This document shows, piece after piece, positions 1 to 11,608 of a DNA stretch of 64,000 bases. Source of the stretch: Brachypodium distachyon (taxonomy: Eukaryota > Streptophyta > Magnoliopsida > Poales > Poaceae); the NCBI RefSeq assembly GCF_000005505.3, contig NC_016133.3, positions 27,940,508-28,004,507 of the forward strand, given 5' to 3'. The first letter of the stretch is position 1. Each line of letters opens with the position of its first letter. The position numbers and the translations under genes were made by a program. A model generated the notes under the pieces. The model was not told where the DNA came from. It saw only the letters and a list, made by a program, of their open reading frames with translations, and ran no database searches.

Positions 1-505
1 ACACTGAACCACACTTGCATTCCGAGCAATGGTTTATGTACAACGGGAAGGGTTTACAATTCCAAGGAACAGTGTTTTGGTGGTAACGGGTCACTGTCAC
101 CAATGAGTAAATTTGTGCCACCATTTCAAGAAGAAATAAGAACTGCAGACGCACAGAATGTACTGCATAAGGTGTCCGTTTAACATATTCTTGCTGGAAT
201 CAAACATGTATCTGAATACAAATTGGTTACACCTTGATAAATATATGCAGCGCACAATGTTTTTGGAATGACCTTGCAGTTTAATTTTTTTTAAACTATC
301 TATGCTGATCATTTGCTCTTTTTTAAATTCTTTGTTTTCTTGAATTTTGTTTACATGAATGATATGCAATTCACCTCTACACTATATCTGTGTTACTGTT
401 TTTGTACTTGCATTAAAACATTATGATCGAAGCTCATTCATCTCTTGTACTATTATTTACTGAACCATTATGATTTGAACTGTAACGTGCGGCCAACTTA
501 TTCAG
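1..505 (+). other. Intron sequence upstream of the first visible SSII exon
   Basis: AT-rich sequence without a convincing coding segment, ending in a polypyrimidine-poor but usable acceptor (TTATTCAG) at 498-505. I infer that it is the 3' part of an intron; no repeat was recognised in it. Confidence 0.55.
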
Positions 506-3500
506 ATATCGGAAAAGAAGAAGCTCATTACTATTATTGAGGCCAGTTCCATGCATAATGAGCAAGAGCCACTCAGTGGTGATTCCATTTCACGTCTGGA
601 TGCTATTTCGGAGGGCAACGAGATTGGCTATGACCTTCAAATGTACCTTGATAGGCGTTCATACAAATCTGAAGCCGGTACAATTCATGGAGAATCTATC
701 AGTGATCAGAATGAATACTATGGAAGTTTAGAAGGCAAACTTTCTAGCACTGATGTCAATGGATCATCTAACAAGGTCAGCTCTGAACACTATCTGTACG
801 ACAGTGCTGCTCCCAACGTATATGAACCACAATATGTTAATGGTGTGAAGCAGGATTTCGTGGCACAGCTAAGTCAAATAAGTGAAAAGGAGCAGTCAGT
901 TACTGAGGGAATAAATAACAACTCATCTTCTTCGGCCGGTGTAGATGTTATGAATGTAATATTGGTAGCTGCAGAATGTGCTCCTTGGTCGAAGACAGGT
1001 AAGATTATAATGTAGCTTCAATTTTTAAGATCTTTTCTAAGATTGCAGATTCAAACTTAGCCCTCTACGATGGAGAACTGGAGAGAGTGTGTGGGCTAAC
1101 TACCCAAACATAACTCCTTGGCTGCATTTCCGCTTCTAGTTAAGTATTGCTAAGGGTATATAATTTGTTTCTTTCTAAAATGTGCTGGTTTGAACATTGG
1201 AGGTTTGTACATTTTAGTTTCTCACCTTGATTTTCATGAGCGCTGCTTATTCAAGTCATATATGGTCTATCTAGGAGGAATAGGAGAGACACAGAGGGTG
1301 TGTGTGTGCAGGCATTTACAATGATTTCCATGTGTGCCTGCACATTTGGGTGTGTTATTCTGTGCAGTAAGTTAGTCATGGAGAACATTAGCCATATTTA
1401 GCAAGGCTGGTTGTTGTGATTCTGAAGAGGAGGTTTTTAATAATCCCCACAATATTAACGCAAGAGAGCTTAATGGAAATAGTAAGTGAGTAGTGACGGG
1501 TGCTCCAAAAAAATGTAGTAACGGTCGTTTTTTTGTCAATTGTCAAAACAAAAAATGGACCCTGCAAAAGCTGCACACACCTTATCATTATGCTGAAAAG
1601 CAGTTCAGCGATTGCCGATTAGAAGAGAGGGTGCAATTGGGAATTTAAAGCCTTCACGCTGCCCATTTTTGTTTGTACTGCCTTCCTCAAGGAGCAATAA
1701 CCATGTTTTAATCTCCCACAGGTGGACTTGGTGATGTTGCTGGAGCTTTGCCAAAGGCTTTGTCCAAGAGAGGTCATCGTGTCATGGTATGTTTCAGATA
1801 AGCCTTCTTACCATTAAATAGAGACTCAACTAAGCTGCTAACAGTTGGTAAGTGCTGCAAGTAACATGAAAGATAAGGAGTGACCTAATATTGAAAACTA
1901 TGTCATTCAACTGAACAGAACTGGCGAGAGAACTCATAGCCTCATAGGTATCATGACATTTGTGCCTAGAATAAACCTGAAGGAATGCATATTTCATGAG
2001 TAATAAGTCACTAACAAAGAAAAAGATGTAGTCAATAGTTATGTTATACCCAGCACCACCCGTATGCTATACCCTTTTTACCTGGCACACAGCCTGAAAC
2101 ACTTGAGCAAGCCACACAGCACAACCTTTTAGCATATATTTTTTTAGATAATGGAAGCTTTATTACCTCCGGCCTCTGTATTCAGAATGCATACAGCCTA
2201 AAGTCGTACATTATTCTCAACAATTGAAAAAACATGACCACATCCACAAGTGTGACAGGCCACACGGAGAACTGATCTACAAAGTAAGAAGTCTAGAGCT
2301 AGCACGCCACCCAAACCGGAACATAAACTCCCTGGTGATCCACTCTAGTCGCTTGGCGCCAGACTCCATCAGTTCCTTGTGCTGCACCTTCTGTAGCAAC
2401 GCCCATAATCGCAGCCAATTGGTACATAAGAGCAAAACCTGCATACATGAGTGCATTTTCTTTTTATCAAAAACAATGTCATTACGGCATAACCAAATAG
2501 ACCAGAAAACTGCCGTCGCCCCTACTAAAATGAGAGGACGCAAAGTCTTGTCAACCCCCTGCAACCATGCCCCAAAAATATGTTAGCATATGGTAACGCG
2601 CATTATGACTTAAATAACGTAAACACTGAGGATTACACCTGTACATGGTGGCCTATTAGAATAGGTGAATTGCACTGAAAAGAGGGTATGTAAACCTAGA
2701 GTTGGTGCCAACTGCCTTGTATGAAAATACTGATATGTTGTGTCCAAAGCAACCCGTGTTCACCCAGGCAATACATTAATTGGCACAATATGGCCGGCTC
2801 CCGGTTGGAGTTTGGCCATCATATAGTAGTCAATTTAGCGTCGTATTTTGGGGTCTTGTCCATTTTAGACATGACCTTTCTATACACACGCACTGCTTAA
2901 TGAAAAGGCAATGCCTGACGATGACATAGCATCCGGGTATAGTCAAGGAGGATAAATCCGGCCTACTAAGCCTAGGGTGGGCCGGGCCGTCTACACGTAA
3001 TCCATTGCTACACGGGGCCGCCTCATCGACTTGGAGTACAAGATAAGGAAATAACCACCCGTATTACCTGGATATGATTCAAACAGATTGGGTATCTATG
3101 TCTTGCAAACCGACTTTGGATCCTGTAGGGCCTACCTGATTGGTACGTTCAACCTTAGCATAGTCAAATCCTAGTGATCTCGAGAACTCCTCTCATGCAT
3201 TGCGATCTACGCTCGGGACATCTTCAATACAAACACCCAAATACAGTAGTAGGGTATTTTATCTCTTCCTACTGGGCATGAACCTGTATAAATCTTTGTC
3301 TCCTGCTTAACCATCTTGTTTCCACACACGTGCACTGCCCTACAACATATATTGCCAGATCAAAACACTGACAGTGCCCCTGCCGCAGTTTCTAAAAAAA
3401 GTTTCCGCAATCCTGTTTTGAGAATTCCAACTGCTAAGCTGTAAGCCTTTGTATTTCTGAAAATAATTAAGAACAGCAAAAATTAAGAGATACTGTGATT

Positions 3501-6500
3501 AGTGATGAGAAGGCCGTGTAGGTTTAGAAATTGTAATTGATTCATCATAGTCGTAATTGTATTTGAAATACTTAGGTAATATATAATTGGAATGCATCCC
3601 GTTGTGTTATTGTGGTTATGCAAGAAACAATGCTGATCAAATACCTTAGAGCAAACCACCTCCTAAATTCACATTTCCTGAGTCTTTAGATCTCCCTACA
3701 AACTACTATTTTGTTGATTACATTTGCAAGGTACTTGAATACTAAATAGAGCATTCTTTCAGTAGTACCTTTAGTAGCTTGTTATATATGTGCATATTTT
3801 ACAGGTAGTAGTACCCATGTATCAGAACTATGAAGAACCTCGACAAATAGGAGAATCAAAGAGGTACCAGATCGCAGGGCAGGTGCTTTCCCCTCTCATG
3901 TCATAATAGCTTTTGTACTCTTTTACAGTACCCTTAAATGAATTTGGTGCGTCCATTACCCGTAATCAAACGGGTATGATCCATTTGTACTCCAATACAG
4001 GATTAGGGAGTGTTACCACAGAAAATTGAGTAGCACCAAGTTTGAAGGGGTATAATCGTAATCATGGAACATTAAGCCATTAAAGTATTGCAATCCATGG
4101 ATAAAATCAGCCATTAGCATCCAACATCAAGACTTGCCCAGCTTGTTTAAACCTATATCCGGGAACTAAGGATTTCATATCCATGATTTGCATCTGATTT
4201 TCTTTTTTCCTTTTTCCGTTTCAGTTTTCTTCTTTCGGTTTGCGCGCGTGCTTCCCATTAATAAATGGTTATTTTTCGAGAAAACACAAAAGCTTTGCGC
4301 GGTTGTATGCCTGATTCTTCCTTGAATTAACTATCCAGATCAATCTATTGTGTTAAAAAAATTATCGAGATTGATCCTAATTAACGAGTTGAAAGGATGC
4401 TGCCAATTATCAGTGGATATTGACAGGAGGTATGAACAGAGATTTATTTATTATTAACATGTGATTAGACAGTTGCGCCTAATTTGCCGTGTTCGCCGGC
4501 AACTCCCCTGATGAAGACGACCATGGATACTACAACAAAGATGTCAGCTGTCATGGCAGCAGGGGCGGCTGCCCGAGGAGGCAATCACACAACTAGGAAT
4601 TGCAACCATGGGAGATCGATAGCAGTTGCGGATGCATCAGATGCGACAAGAGTCAAGCGTCTGATCATGCCTAATCAATTAATTAGATTCGGGAATGATA
4701 TATTAAATTAGATTCTTCAAATATTTGTGATCCTTTTCCCCACAACAATCGGCCAGAGGGGGAGATGAGAGATGACAGAAGTCTAAATTAGTAGTGTGTG
4801 CATTACCTAAACAAAAAGACTAAATTACCCCTTCAAATGGATGGTTAGATTTGTGTTGTACTCCGGCAATCTTTATGGAGTACCTGGGTACTGCAAAAAT
4901 CCTCTAGCTCTTACCTTGTGATAGTAACAGTTCCTTTTGAAAATATGTTCTGTTTACAGGATATGGAGGTAAAATATTGTCATGCGTACATAGATGGCGT
5001 GGATTTTGTATTCATTGACAATCCTATCTTTCACAATGCTTCGAGTGAAATTTATGGTGGAGACCGAACAGTAAGTAATGTAATATTCTGCTTATGGACT
5101 ACAATGCATATTCACAGATATCAAAAGCTGGGATGATATTTATGTTGTAGTAGTCAATTATCTGTTTCTCTGAGTCTGTTGTTGCTTACGATTGAAACAA
5201 GAAGATCAATTTCTATCTGCAGGACATCTTGAAACGAATGGTTTTGTTGTGCAAGGCGGCTGTAGAGGTAAATTCTCTCGTAGCTAAAACAATTTTCTCT
5301 CCATGCAAGGCCACTCCGTTAGAAAATCGACACTTATTTAATGGAAATAAGTACACCGACACATAACATGTCCTGTTTCACATAAAAAAAATCTGCTGCC
5401 ATGGAACAGCAATTATAGTAACATGACTGGCCTTTGTTCAACCCAGTTTTTTCCATGATGGGTATCTGTCTTCTTCAATATGCTTATAGAAACCATTTAC
5501 CTTGATCTAGGCTCCGTGGTGTGTTCCATGTGGTGGTTTCTGCTATGGTGATGGAAATCTTGTGTTCATTGCAAATGATTGGCACACTGCATTACTGCCT
5601 GTTTATTTGAAGGCTTATTATCGTGACAATGGTTTCATGATATATGCCCGTTGTGTTCTTGTGATACACAATATAGCACATCAGGTAAGTTTGTTTCTCC
5701 TTGATCTTACCTTTTCTCTGATGAATTTGTCTCACCTTTTTTGCTATGTATTACCTGGATTTTATTTCGACCAGTTTATGAAAATTCAATTAGTAATCCA
5801 TTCTATAGAAAGAATCTTCTAAGGTAAAAACTCAGATACTGCATGTTAGTCCTTGGTGGCAAATGCCATGAATGTATAAAGTAATGCATTTCTAGTTTCT
5901 TTTTAAGTACTTAAAACTGACTACTTTTCATTGAAAGAAAATTACTTTAGTTGATCATAAGAGCTTTCTGATTGTCATTACTGCTGCAACACCGCGACAG
6001 ATGGCAAATATTAAAAGACAAAAGTGCAAATGATGTCATGGACATGGGCGTGGTTTCAGATAGGAATGTCAATAAGTGCTTTAGTCTTGCAAATTCACAT
6101 ACTCCCTCCGTCCAACAAAAGATGTCTCAAGTTTGTTAAAATTTGGATGTATCTAGACATGACTTAATGTATAGATGCATTCAAATTTAGTCAAAGTTGA
6201 GACATCCTTTGTTGGACGGAGGAAGTAAAAAATATCCCGAGTATTCTTATAACCGTGAAAGCAAAAAATAGTTATGTTTAGTTGTTTACAGCAAAATATG
6301 TACATCCGATGACCAATGCTCACAAGGATCCAGAAAAGACAGCTTTTACTGGAGAACTCAAAAGTATAAGTTAATATATGTTAATACATTGTCTTCATAA
6401 AAGTAGTAGTTTCTTAACCATGACCACAATAGTATGATTTAGGTTATGCTGTCACTGTAATTGCTTTTGTTTCCTGCCTTGCTTTGTTCTGTAGTGTAAA

Positions 6501-7565
6501 TTTGTAATTCATATATGGGTTCGTATTCAACATTCTACATACAGTGTAATGACTGTTTTGTATCAATATTTTCTCAATTCAGATTGTTTAACATACTTTC
6601 TCTTCCAGGGTCGTGGCCCCTTAGACGACTTCAGTTACCTGGATTTGTCCAGTAACTACATGGACCTATTCAAACATCACGACCCATTTGGAGGTGATCA
6701 TCTAAACATTTTTGCAGCTGGAATTAAAGCTGCCGACCGTTTAGTTACTGTTAGCCATGGTTATTCATGGGAGCTCAAAACACCTGAAGGTGGTTGGGGC
6801 CTTCATGGGATCATTAATGAAAGTGATTGGAAATTCCAAGGCATTGTAAATGGTATCGATACCACTGAATGGAATCCTAGGTCTGATGTCCACCTGAAGT
6901 CTGATGGATACATCAACTATTCTCTAGAAACTGTTCAAACAGGTAAAGCACAATGTAAGGCGGCATTGCAGAAAGAACTTGGTCTCCCGGTTCGTAGTGA
7001 TGTTCCTGTCATTGCTTTCATTGGACGGTTAGACAATCAAAAAGGCGTAGATTTGATAGCAGAAGCAATGCCATGGATAGCTGGCCAAGGTGTACAGGTA
7101 ATACTGCTGGGTACTGGAAGGCAAGATCTTGAAGATACATTGAGGCGGCTTGAGAGCCAGCATTATGACAGAGTTAGGGGGTGGGTTGGTTTCTCTGTCA
7201 GGTTGGCTCATCGTATGACTGCAGGCGCTGATATACTGTTGATGCCATCAAGGTTCGAGCCATGCGGGCTGAACCAGCTCTATGCCATGATGTATGGGAC
7301 TGTCCCTGTAGTGCATGCAGTGGGTGGTCTTCGAGACACTGTCCAGCACTATAATCCCTATGAGGAGGCTGGACTTGGTTGGACTTTTGAGATGGCAGAG
7401 GCAAACAGAATGATTGATGCGCTAGGGCATTGCCTGACTACATACAGAAACTACAGGACCAGTTGGGAGGGACTCCAAAGGAGAGGGATGATGCAAGACT
7501 TAAGTTGGGACAATGCTGCTAAAAGCTACGAGGAGGTTCTTGTTACCGCCAAGTATCAGTGGTGA
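506..7565 (+). CDS. SSIIc: Soluble starch synthase II, probably isoform IIc (3' seven exons; 5' end outside window)
   Basis: Transfers glucose from ADP-glucose to the non-reducing ends of alpha-1,4-glucan chains in plastids (starch synthesis; GT5 family). Seven exons join in frame with GT-AG introns: 506-998, 1722-1786, 3805-3882, 4960-5070, 5223-5267, 5511-5684, 6609-7565 (stop TGA), giving 640 residues. Visible are the ADP-glucose site KTGGLGDV split across the first intron, [47 protein letters not shown], the C-terminal GGL repeat VGGLRDTV and the ending AKYQW, all typical of SSII. Wording such as PMYQNYEEP and [12 protein letters not shown] fits my memory of SSIIc better than IIa or IIb; that isoform call is inference. 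The first exon in the window opens after an acceptor at 504-505, so the transit peptide and start codon lie upstream. No stop or frameshift was seen, so the gene looks functional. Long introns contain a LINE fragment and a Stowaway MITE. Confidence 0.93.
2138..2582 (-). mobile_element. 5'-truncated LINE (non-LTR retrotransposon) fragment in an SSII intron
   Basis: The minus strand encodes about 100 residues typical of the C-terminal end of plant LINE reverse transcriptases (the zf-RVT-type region): [19 protein letters not shown], then [19 protein letters not shown], ending at a stop at 2277. Downstream on that strand is a short 3' UTR ending in a run of A (T run at 2139-2145 on the + strand). 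A 9-bp direct repeat, TTAGCATAT, flanks it at 2129-2137 and 2583-2591, as expected for target-primed insertion. Only the 3' 445 bp is present, which is normal 5' truncation. It lies in the 2-kb intron between exons 1722-1786 and 3805-3882, antisense to the host gene. Confidence 0.82.
2592..3804. other. Remainder of the large SSII intron
   Basis: No coding exon fits between the LINE and the acceptor at 3803-3804. The 2700-3370 part reads like old repeat (a GC-richer block and a TATA-like TGTATAAATC at about 3284) but I could not assign it to a family. Confidence 0.35.
4801..4904 (+). repeat. Dispersed repeat, copy 1 (related to 15715-15812)
   Basis: This intronic block and 15715-15812 share the order GACTAAATTA, GGxTAGATTT, GAGTACC and GGTxACTGxAAAAATCCTC over about 100 bp. 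That indicates two copies of one short interspersed element. Terminal inverted repeats and target duplications could not be defined, so the class is unknown. Confidence 0.4.
6100..6227. mobile_element. Stowaway-type MITE in the last SSII intron
   Basis: A 128-bp inverted-repeat element flanked by TA. The left end reads ACTCCCTCCGTCCAACAAAA and the right end is its complement, TTTGTTGGACGGAGGAAGTA. Almost the whole element can fold into one hairpin. The CTCCCTCCGT terminus and TA target site are hallmarks of Stowaway (Tc1/mariner-derived) MITEs of grasses. It sits between exons 5511-5684 and 6609-7565. Confidence 0.88.
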
Positions 7566-8497
7566 CTGTTGAGCTGACCAAGAATCCATGGTGTCATTCG
7601 GGGAGACTGGAAGGCATTCTTCTTGTATCAGTCACTGGGTGCTTCAATATCAGCTCTCGGCATGCAGCGGTCTGCTTTGCCCAGTATCCCAGTTCCCAAG
7701 TTGACCACCATGTTCCTAGAAATGGGAAGACCGAATCTTTGTTGCCAGAATTCAAGTCACTTCCAACAAGGCACACCCTGAGTCTAGGAGTTTACTTCCT
7801 ACATGAAAGCTGTGGAAGGGGTCTTCCTTCAAAGGAGGCATAAACAGCACATGGAAGATTAAAGATCCTTTTGAAGAAATGATGCAGCGGTAAACGTCAT
7901 CCGTTTCTGAAGCGGCCTCTAGTCCCATCTTTTCCCATGGGATGAGTTCAGTTCGATGGTTTATCGCAGCATTGTGCCAGGCAGCTCTGGAACCATTGCT
8001 TGATTTACTGGATAGTCTGATTGTACCGACATCTACGATTTTGTTGGGTTTGATCGTGTTTTAGAGCATTTCAGATGCGTACATAGATAAATTAGCATCT
8101 CCCTGTAGCGAATTCAGATGAGGTGATCTGGTGGTTGTTTCCATGTAATTAGTCAATTTTACCGTCCGTTCCCGTTGGTGTCTGTCTGGGGTTTGCAATG
8201 CTGCTTATACCATGCTTGGGTCGTCTGTATGCCGGTAGGTAGCTTGCGTGCTGGGGCGTGCATGCTTCGGCCAGGGGCTATCCGGCGTATCACATGGAGA
8301 GACATGCATGCAGCGATCGTGCGTGTCGTGGGAGATGCCGGACGCGTGACCACCCGGGAAGAAGCGGTCCAGAACAAGATATGCAAGGTATATCACCAGA
8401 CTTGGCTCAACTGACGAGTTCCTTCTGTGGAAATGGATTCTTCGCGTTCTCCCTCCCTCCTCCGATGAGGACACGGCAACTCGAACAAAACGCATTG
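7566..8497 (+). other. SSII 3' UTR and spacer to the next gene
   Basis: No further gene found. The first several hundred bases are expected to be 3' UTR; AT-rich stretches near 8060-8160 could hold the poly(A) site. The end of the transcript cannot be placed from the sequence. Confidence 0.4.
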
Positions 8498-8504
8498 TAT
8501 AAAC
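8498..8504 (+). promoter_or_regulatory. TATA box candidate of the Hsp20-domain gene
   Basis: TATAAAC lies 138 bp upstream of the chosen start codon at 8636, a plausible spacing for a promoter plus a short 5' UTR. The support is motif and position only. Confidence 0.45.
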
Positions 8505-8635
8505 ACGGTCGTAGGCGCATAGCCGTTCCAATATATCAACTCACCAGCTTGTTGATTGATTTCTCGCCTAGCTTTGTCCATATCTGAATTCTGAATCAAG
8601 CAGCCAGCAGCATCGTCAAAAGTGAGATACGTACC

Positions 8636-9331
8636 ATGGATGCCCCTGCCCCCAACGCCACCGGCCCGGGTCACGAGGACTTCAAACCTAAGTACACAGT
8701 CGTCACCGGCGAGCCGGCGACGCACACCCTCTCCGTCGATCTAACCGACGAAGGCACGCACCTCCCTCTTCTTCTGCCGATTTGCTTGCGATTGGATTAG
8801 ATGGTGTTAACCAGGCTTGATTAGATTGCAGGGGGTTTCAAGAAGGAGCACATCAGGGTGCAGCTGGTCCGCAACAAAAGGCTGGTGATCGTGAGCGGCG
8901 AGCGCCCCGTCGATGGTGATGGAAAGGTTAGGCGCTTCAAGCTGGAGTTCCAGGTGACCGACAACTGCGACGTCAACGGCATCCACGCGCGGTTGGACGG
9001 CGGGTTCGTGCGGGTCACCATGCCCGACGTGAAAGCCGCGACTTCTGCAATCGTCGTCCGCGGCGGCGATGCAGCCTCAGCTGGCAAGCAGGAGCCCGCT
9101 GCGCCTGCGGTGGCCAAGACGGACGCCGGAGCCGGAGGAGGACGTAAGAAGGAAGAGGAGGGCGTGCCGAAGCAGAAAGATGGTGCAGGCGCCGCCATTG
9201 ATGGGCCCACTGGCCGCGGCTACAAATACCTCCCCCACCAAGAGCAGAGAAAGCTCGCGACCAGTGTGGTTGGCACGGTGCTCGTCCTGTTTTGCCTCGG
9301 TGTTTATGTCAGGTATAGGTTCGGGCCATGA
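8636..9331 (+). CDS. Alpha-crystallin (Hsp20) domain protein with C-terminal membrane anchor, RTM2-like
   Basis: Two exons, 8636-8753 and 8832-9331, encode 205 residues. The first ATG in context gives MDAPAPNATGPGHEDFKPKY. Residues about 20-110 resemble the alpha-crystallin fold of small heat-shock-like proteins (HTLSVDLTDEGGF, KEHIRVQL, RLVIVSGERPV, and GGFVRVTMPDV in place of the usual A-x-x-x-n-G-v-L end). A charged Ala/Gly/Lys linker follows, then one hydrophobic helix (SVVGTVLVLFCLGVYV) near the C terminus. The same layout is seen in RESTRICTED TEV MOVEMENT 2-like proteins, which are membrane-anchored relatives rather than classical chaperones. The 78-bp intron starts with GC instead of GT (AAG/GCACGC) and ends TTGCAG; reading through it meets a stop within 20 codons. 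Substrate and role are unknown. Confidence 0.85.
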
Positions 9332-9525
9332 GCGGGGACATTGCGGTGCAGCATGCATGCCTTTACGAACCTAAAGAATCATTAGGGAGACGTGTACTCT
9401 CCTCGAAAAAAGAAAGATCTTTCACGGTACCCTGAAAATAACAAGAGCCCTTCATTTCTATTAATCCAACGGATGGTATCAACTGGTAAACTGGTACTCC
9501 AATGTGGGTATTAGTGAGTGCCAAC

Positions 9526-9610
9526 TACTCATTCCGTTTCATAAAGATTGACACGGATTTGAATTGTTGTAGTTTAAATTCGTGCCAATCTTTATGAAAC
9601 GGAGAGAGTA
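9526..9610. mobile_element. Short Stowaway-like MITE
   Basis: An 85-bp palindromic element bounded by TA. The left arm, CTCATTCCGTTTCATAAAGA, pairs with the right arm, TCTTTATGAAACGGAGAGAG. The inner arms GACACGGATTTGAA and AATTCGTGCC extend the hairpin imperfectly. Size, TA target and the CCGTTTC terminus fit Stowaway. Confidence 0.78.
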
Positions 9611-9712
9611 AAAATGTTAATGAGTACCTCTTGTTTGAGGGTAAAAGCGTAATATAAAATTAAGTCAATTGTTACAGATGGTCTGGTAACTTTATTATTT
9701 GTTCTCATCTCA

Positions 9713-9836
9713 CGGCTGCAACAAAAATCTCGTCTCGATCCCCATTAATCATTCCTAAGAAGCCTAATACTTTCGGCTGCAACGGAATCTATTCGTCTCG
9801 ATCCCCATTAATCATTCCTAAGAACCCTAATTCTTC
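9713..9836 (+). repeat. Two-copy tandem repeat, about 62 bp
   Basis: CGGCTGCAAC begins each unit, at 9713 and 9774. Both units contain CGTCTCGATCCCCATTAATC followed by ATTCCTAAGAA. Copies differ by a few substitutions and small indels. Confidence 0.75.
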
Positions 9837-10055
9837 AATCATGGGGATACGCGGGAGAGACAGGCAATCGACGGACGGACGCAATGTCACGGACTAGTTG
9901 AGCAGCGTTGACTGGTTGCGCTAACTCGAGCGGCCGGCCGCCGGCGGAGTGTGATCACGGAGCCGCTTCATATGTTAGCATTGTTGTGTAGGCTCTGGTC
10001 TATTTGATCGGCAACGACTACTGAACGAAAACAAATCCATCCCCTGGTTGATCGA

Positions 10056-10519
10056 TGTTAGCTCTAATCATGTACTTGTATTAGTTTTCAGACTTTGGTT
10101 AATTCATTTGTAATAGGGATTACGTGCATCGGCTATTAATGTGTAGGCCATGTACTGAACACTGTTCTCTTCTTGACTTGCTCGGCACTTGCGTCACCAG
10201 ACAAGGATGGGAGAGGGAGTGTGTGTACAGGACTGCGCCGGCAACGCATGTCCTGGTGTATGCTGCTATGGCAGCTGGTGTATACCTCCTCAGCTGCGGC
10301 TGCTGGAGGAGTTGCTCCTAAGTGAAGCAAAGGAAGGCAACCCCAATTGAATAGGGGGGCCGGAAATCATCTCTACTTGTGCTGCTCTGTTCTTGGTGTG
10401 TGCGTGTGTTTTTGCCCTCTAGGTGTTCGACCAATTGCCTCTCATCGATCCTGTGTGAAATCGAGCTTGCCGTGGTGTCCACCGTGAAAGTGAGACTGAG
10501 TAAGACTTGATGCTCTACA
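10056..10519 (+). repeat. Copia 5' LTR
   Basis: Begins TGTTAGCTCTAATCATG and ends GATGCTCTACA; nearly identical to 14983-15447. Short open frames inside it are not genes. Confidence 0.96.
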
Positions 10520-10521
10520 AT

Positions 10522-10534
10522 TGGTATCATAGCC
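10522..10534 (+). other. Copia primer-binding site (initiator Met tRNA type)
   Basis: TGGTATCATAGCC starts two bases after the 5' LTR. It resembles the TGGTATCAGAGC complement of the tRNA-iMet 3' end used by most plant copia elements, with one mismatch. Confidence 0.85.
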
Positions 10535-10633
10535 GACGTTTGGAGGCGTAAGGAGTGGTGATGCCGGACACGCCGACGCCGAAGGAGCAGGCGGAGGCAG
10601 AGAAGAAATCAGCAGGCGGAGGCAGAGAAGAAA

Positions 10634-11593
10634 TTGAAGCAGCAGCAGCGTTTGAAACTGGAGGAGGAGATGAAGGAGATGGCGGAAAAGCTCAAGGAGT
10701 TGGACGTCAATGGTACGAGCGATTCCAAGTCCGCTCTGCCATTGACGACCTTGGCGAGTCCGGCGCCGTCGCACCTCCCGATTGCGTGGCCGCAGCTGAC
10801 GCGCACGAACTACACCATCTGGTCCATGAAGATGCGCGTGGCGATGCAGTCCGCGCACGTGTGGGAGGCGACGCAGAGGTCAGACGTCGACTTCGATATG
10901 GACCGTGAGGCGCTGTTCGCGATCTACTCCGCCGTGCCCGACACCGTGATGTCATCTCTCGCTGGCCGTGACACTGCAAAGGCCGCTTGGGACGCCATCA
11001 AGACGTCGCACGTCGGGCACGACCGAGTACGGGAAGCAAGCCTTCAGTCCCTGCGCAAGGATTTTGAAGAGCTGCAGATGGGTGACGCGGAGTCAGTGGA
11101 TGACTTCGCGAGCAGAATCTCAGCGTTGGTGGCAGGGATCCGTGCGCTCGGTGACACTCTGTCAGAGCTGCGTGTGGTCCAGAAGTTTCTTCAGGCGGCT
11201 CCGGCACACTACATGCAGATCGTGACCTCGATTGAGCAGTGTGTGCCGTTAAACACTCTCACCGTTGAAGATCTCGTCGGCCAGTACAAGGCGCACGACG
11301 AGCGAGTACGTCAACGCTTCGGCAACCCCAAAGATGGTGAGCATCTCATGCTATCTAGGTCTCAGTGGGAAAACTTTACTGGAAATAAAAGGAAAAATGT
11401 AGAGGGTACTGGGAACTGGGCAAAGGCAGGGAGCTCAAGCAGTGGTGCTGCTAGTGCAAAGCAGAGCACTGAACAAGCAAAAGGGGAATGGAAGTTTGAC
11501 AAGAAGAACAATTGTGGCAAGAAAGGGCACTTTAAGAAAGAGTGTAAAAAGCCCAGGAAGGAACGAGCCATGGTTGCCGAGAAGGAAATTTGA
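10634..11593 (+). pseudogene. Copia gag (DUF4219/UBN2 capsid and zinc knuckle), ends at in-frame stop
   Basis: 319 codons. The capsid region has WPQLTRTNYTIWSMKMRVAM near residue 55, then AAWDAIKTSHVG, FEELQMGDAESVDDFASRI and LTVEDLVGQYKAHDERVR, typical of plant UBN2-type gag. The zinc knuckle reads NNCGKKGHFKKEC: the second Cys, the His and the last Cys are present, but the first Cys position is occupied by another residue, so metal binding is probably weakened. The frame ends at TGA 11591-11593, and pol continues in the same frame 15 bases further on. Coding may begin upstream of the chosen ATG; ATG 10634 gives the longest unbroken frame. Confidence 0.85.
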
Positions 11594-11608
11594 GATGAAG
11601 AACCTGCA

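Larger units (their letters stand above)
9332..10050. other. Intergenic spacer left of the copia element
   Basis: No gene recognised. It contains a Stowaway-like MITE, a two-copy tandem repeat, and a GC-rich stretch with GGCCGGCCG near 9930. Confidence 0.5.

Noticed and set aside
4484..4711. 75-codon open frame in an SSII intron
   Set aside because: No family resemblance, low-complexity composition, and it falls inside an intron flanked by well-supported exons.
8205..8725. Overlapping open frames on both strands upstream of the Hsp20-domain gene
   Set aside because: They overlap each other, the likely promoter and exon 1, and show no recognisable domain.
10124..10330. Small open frames repeated at 10124-10330 and 15052-15258
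   Set aside because: They lie at the same place in the two copia LTRs and simply reflect LTR duplication.
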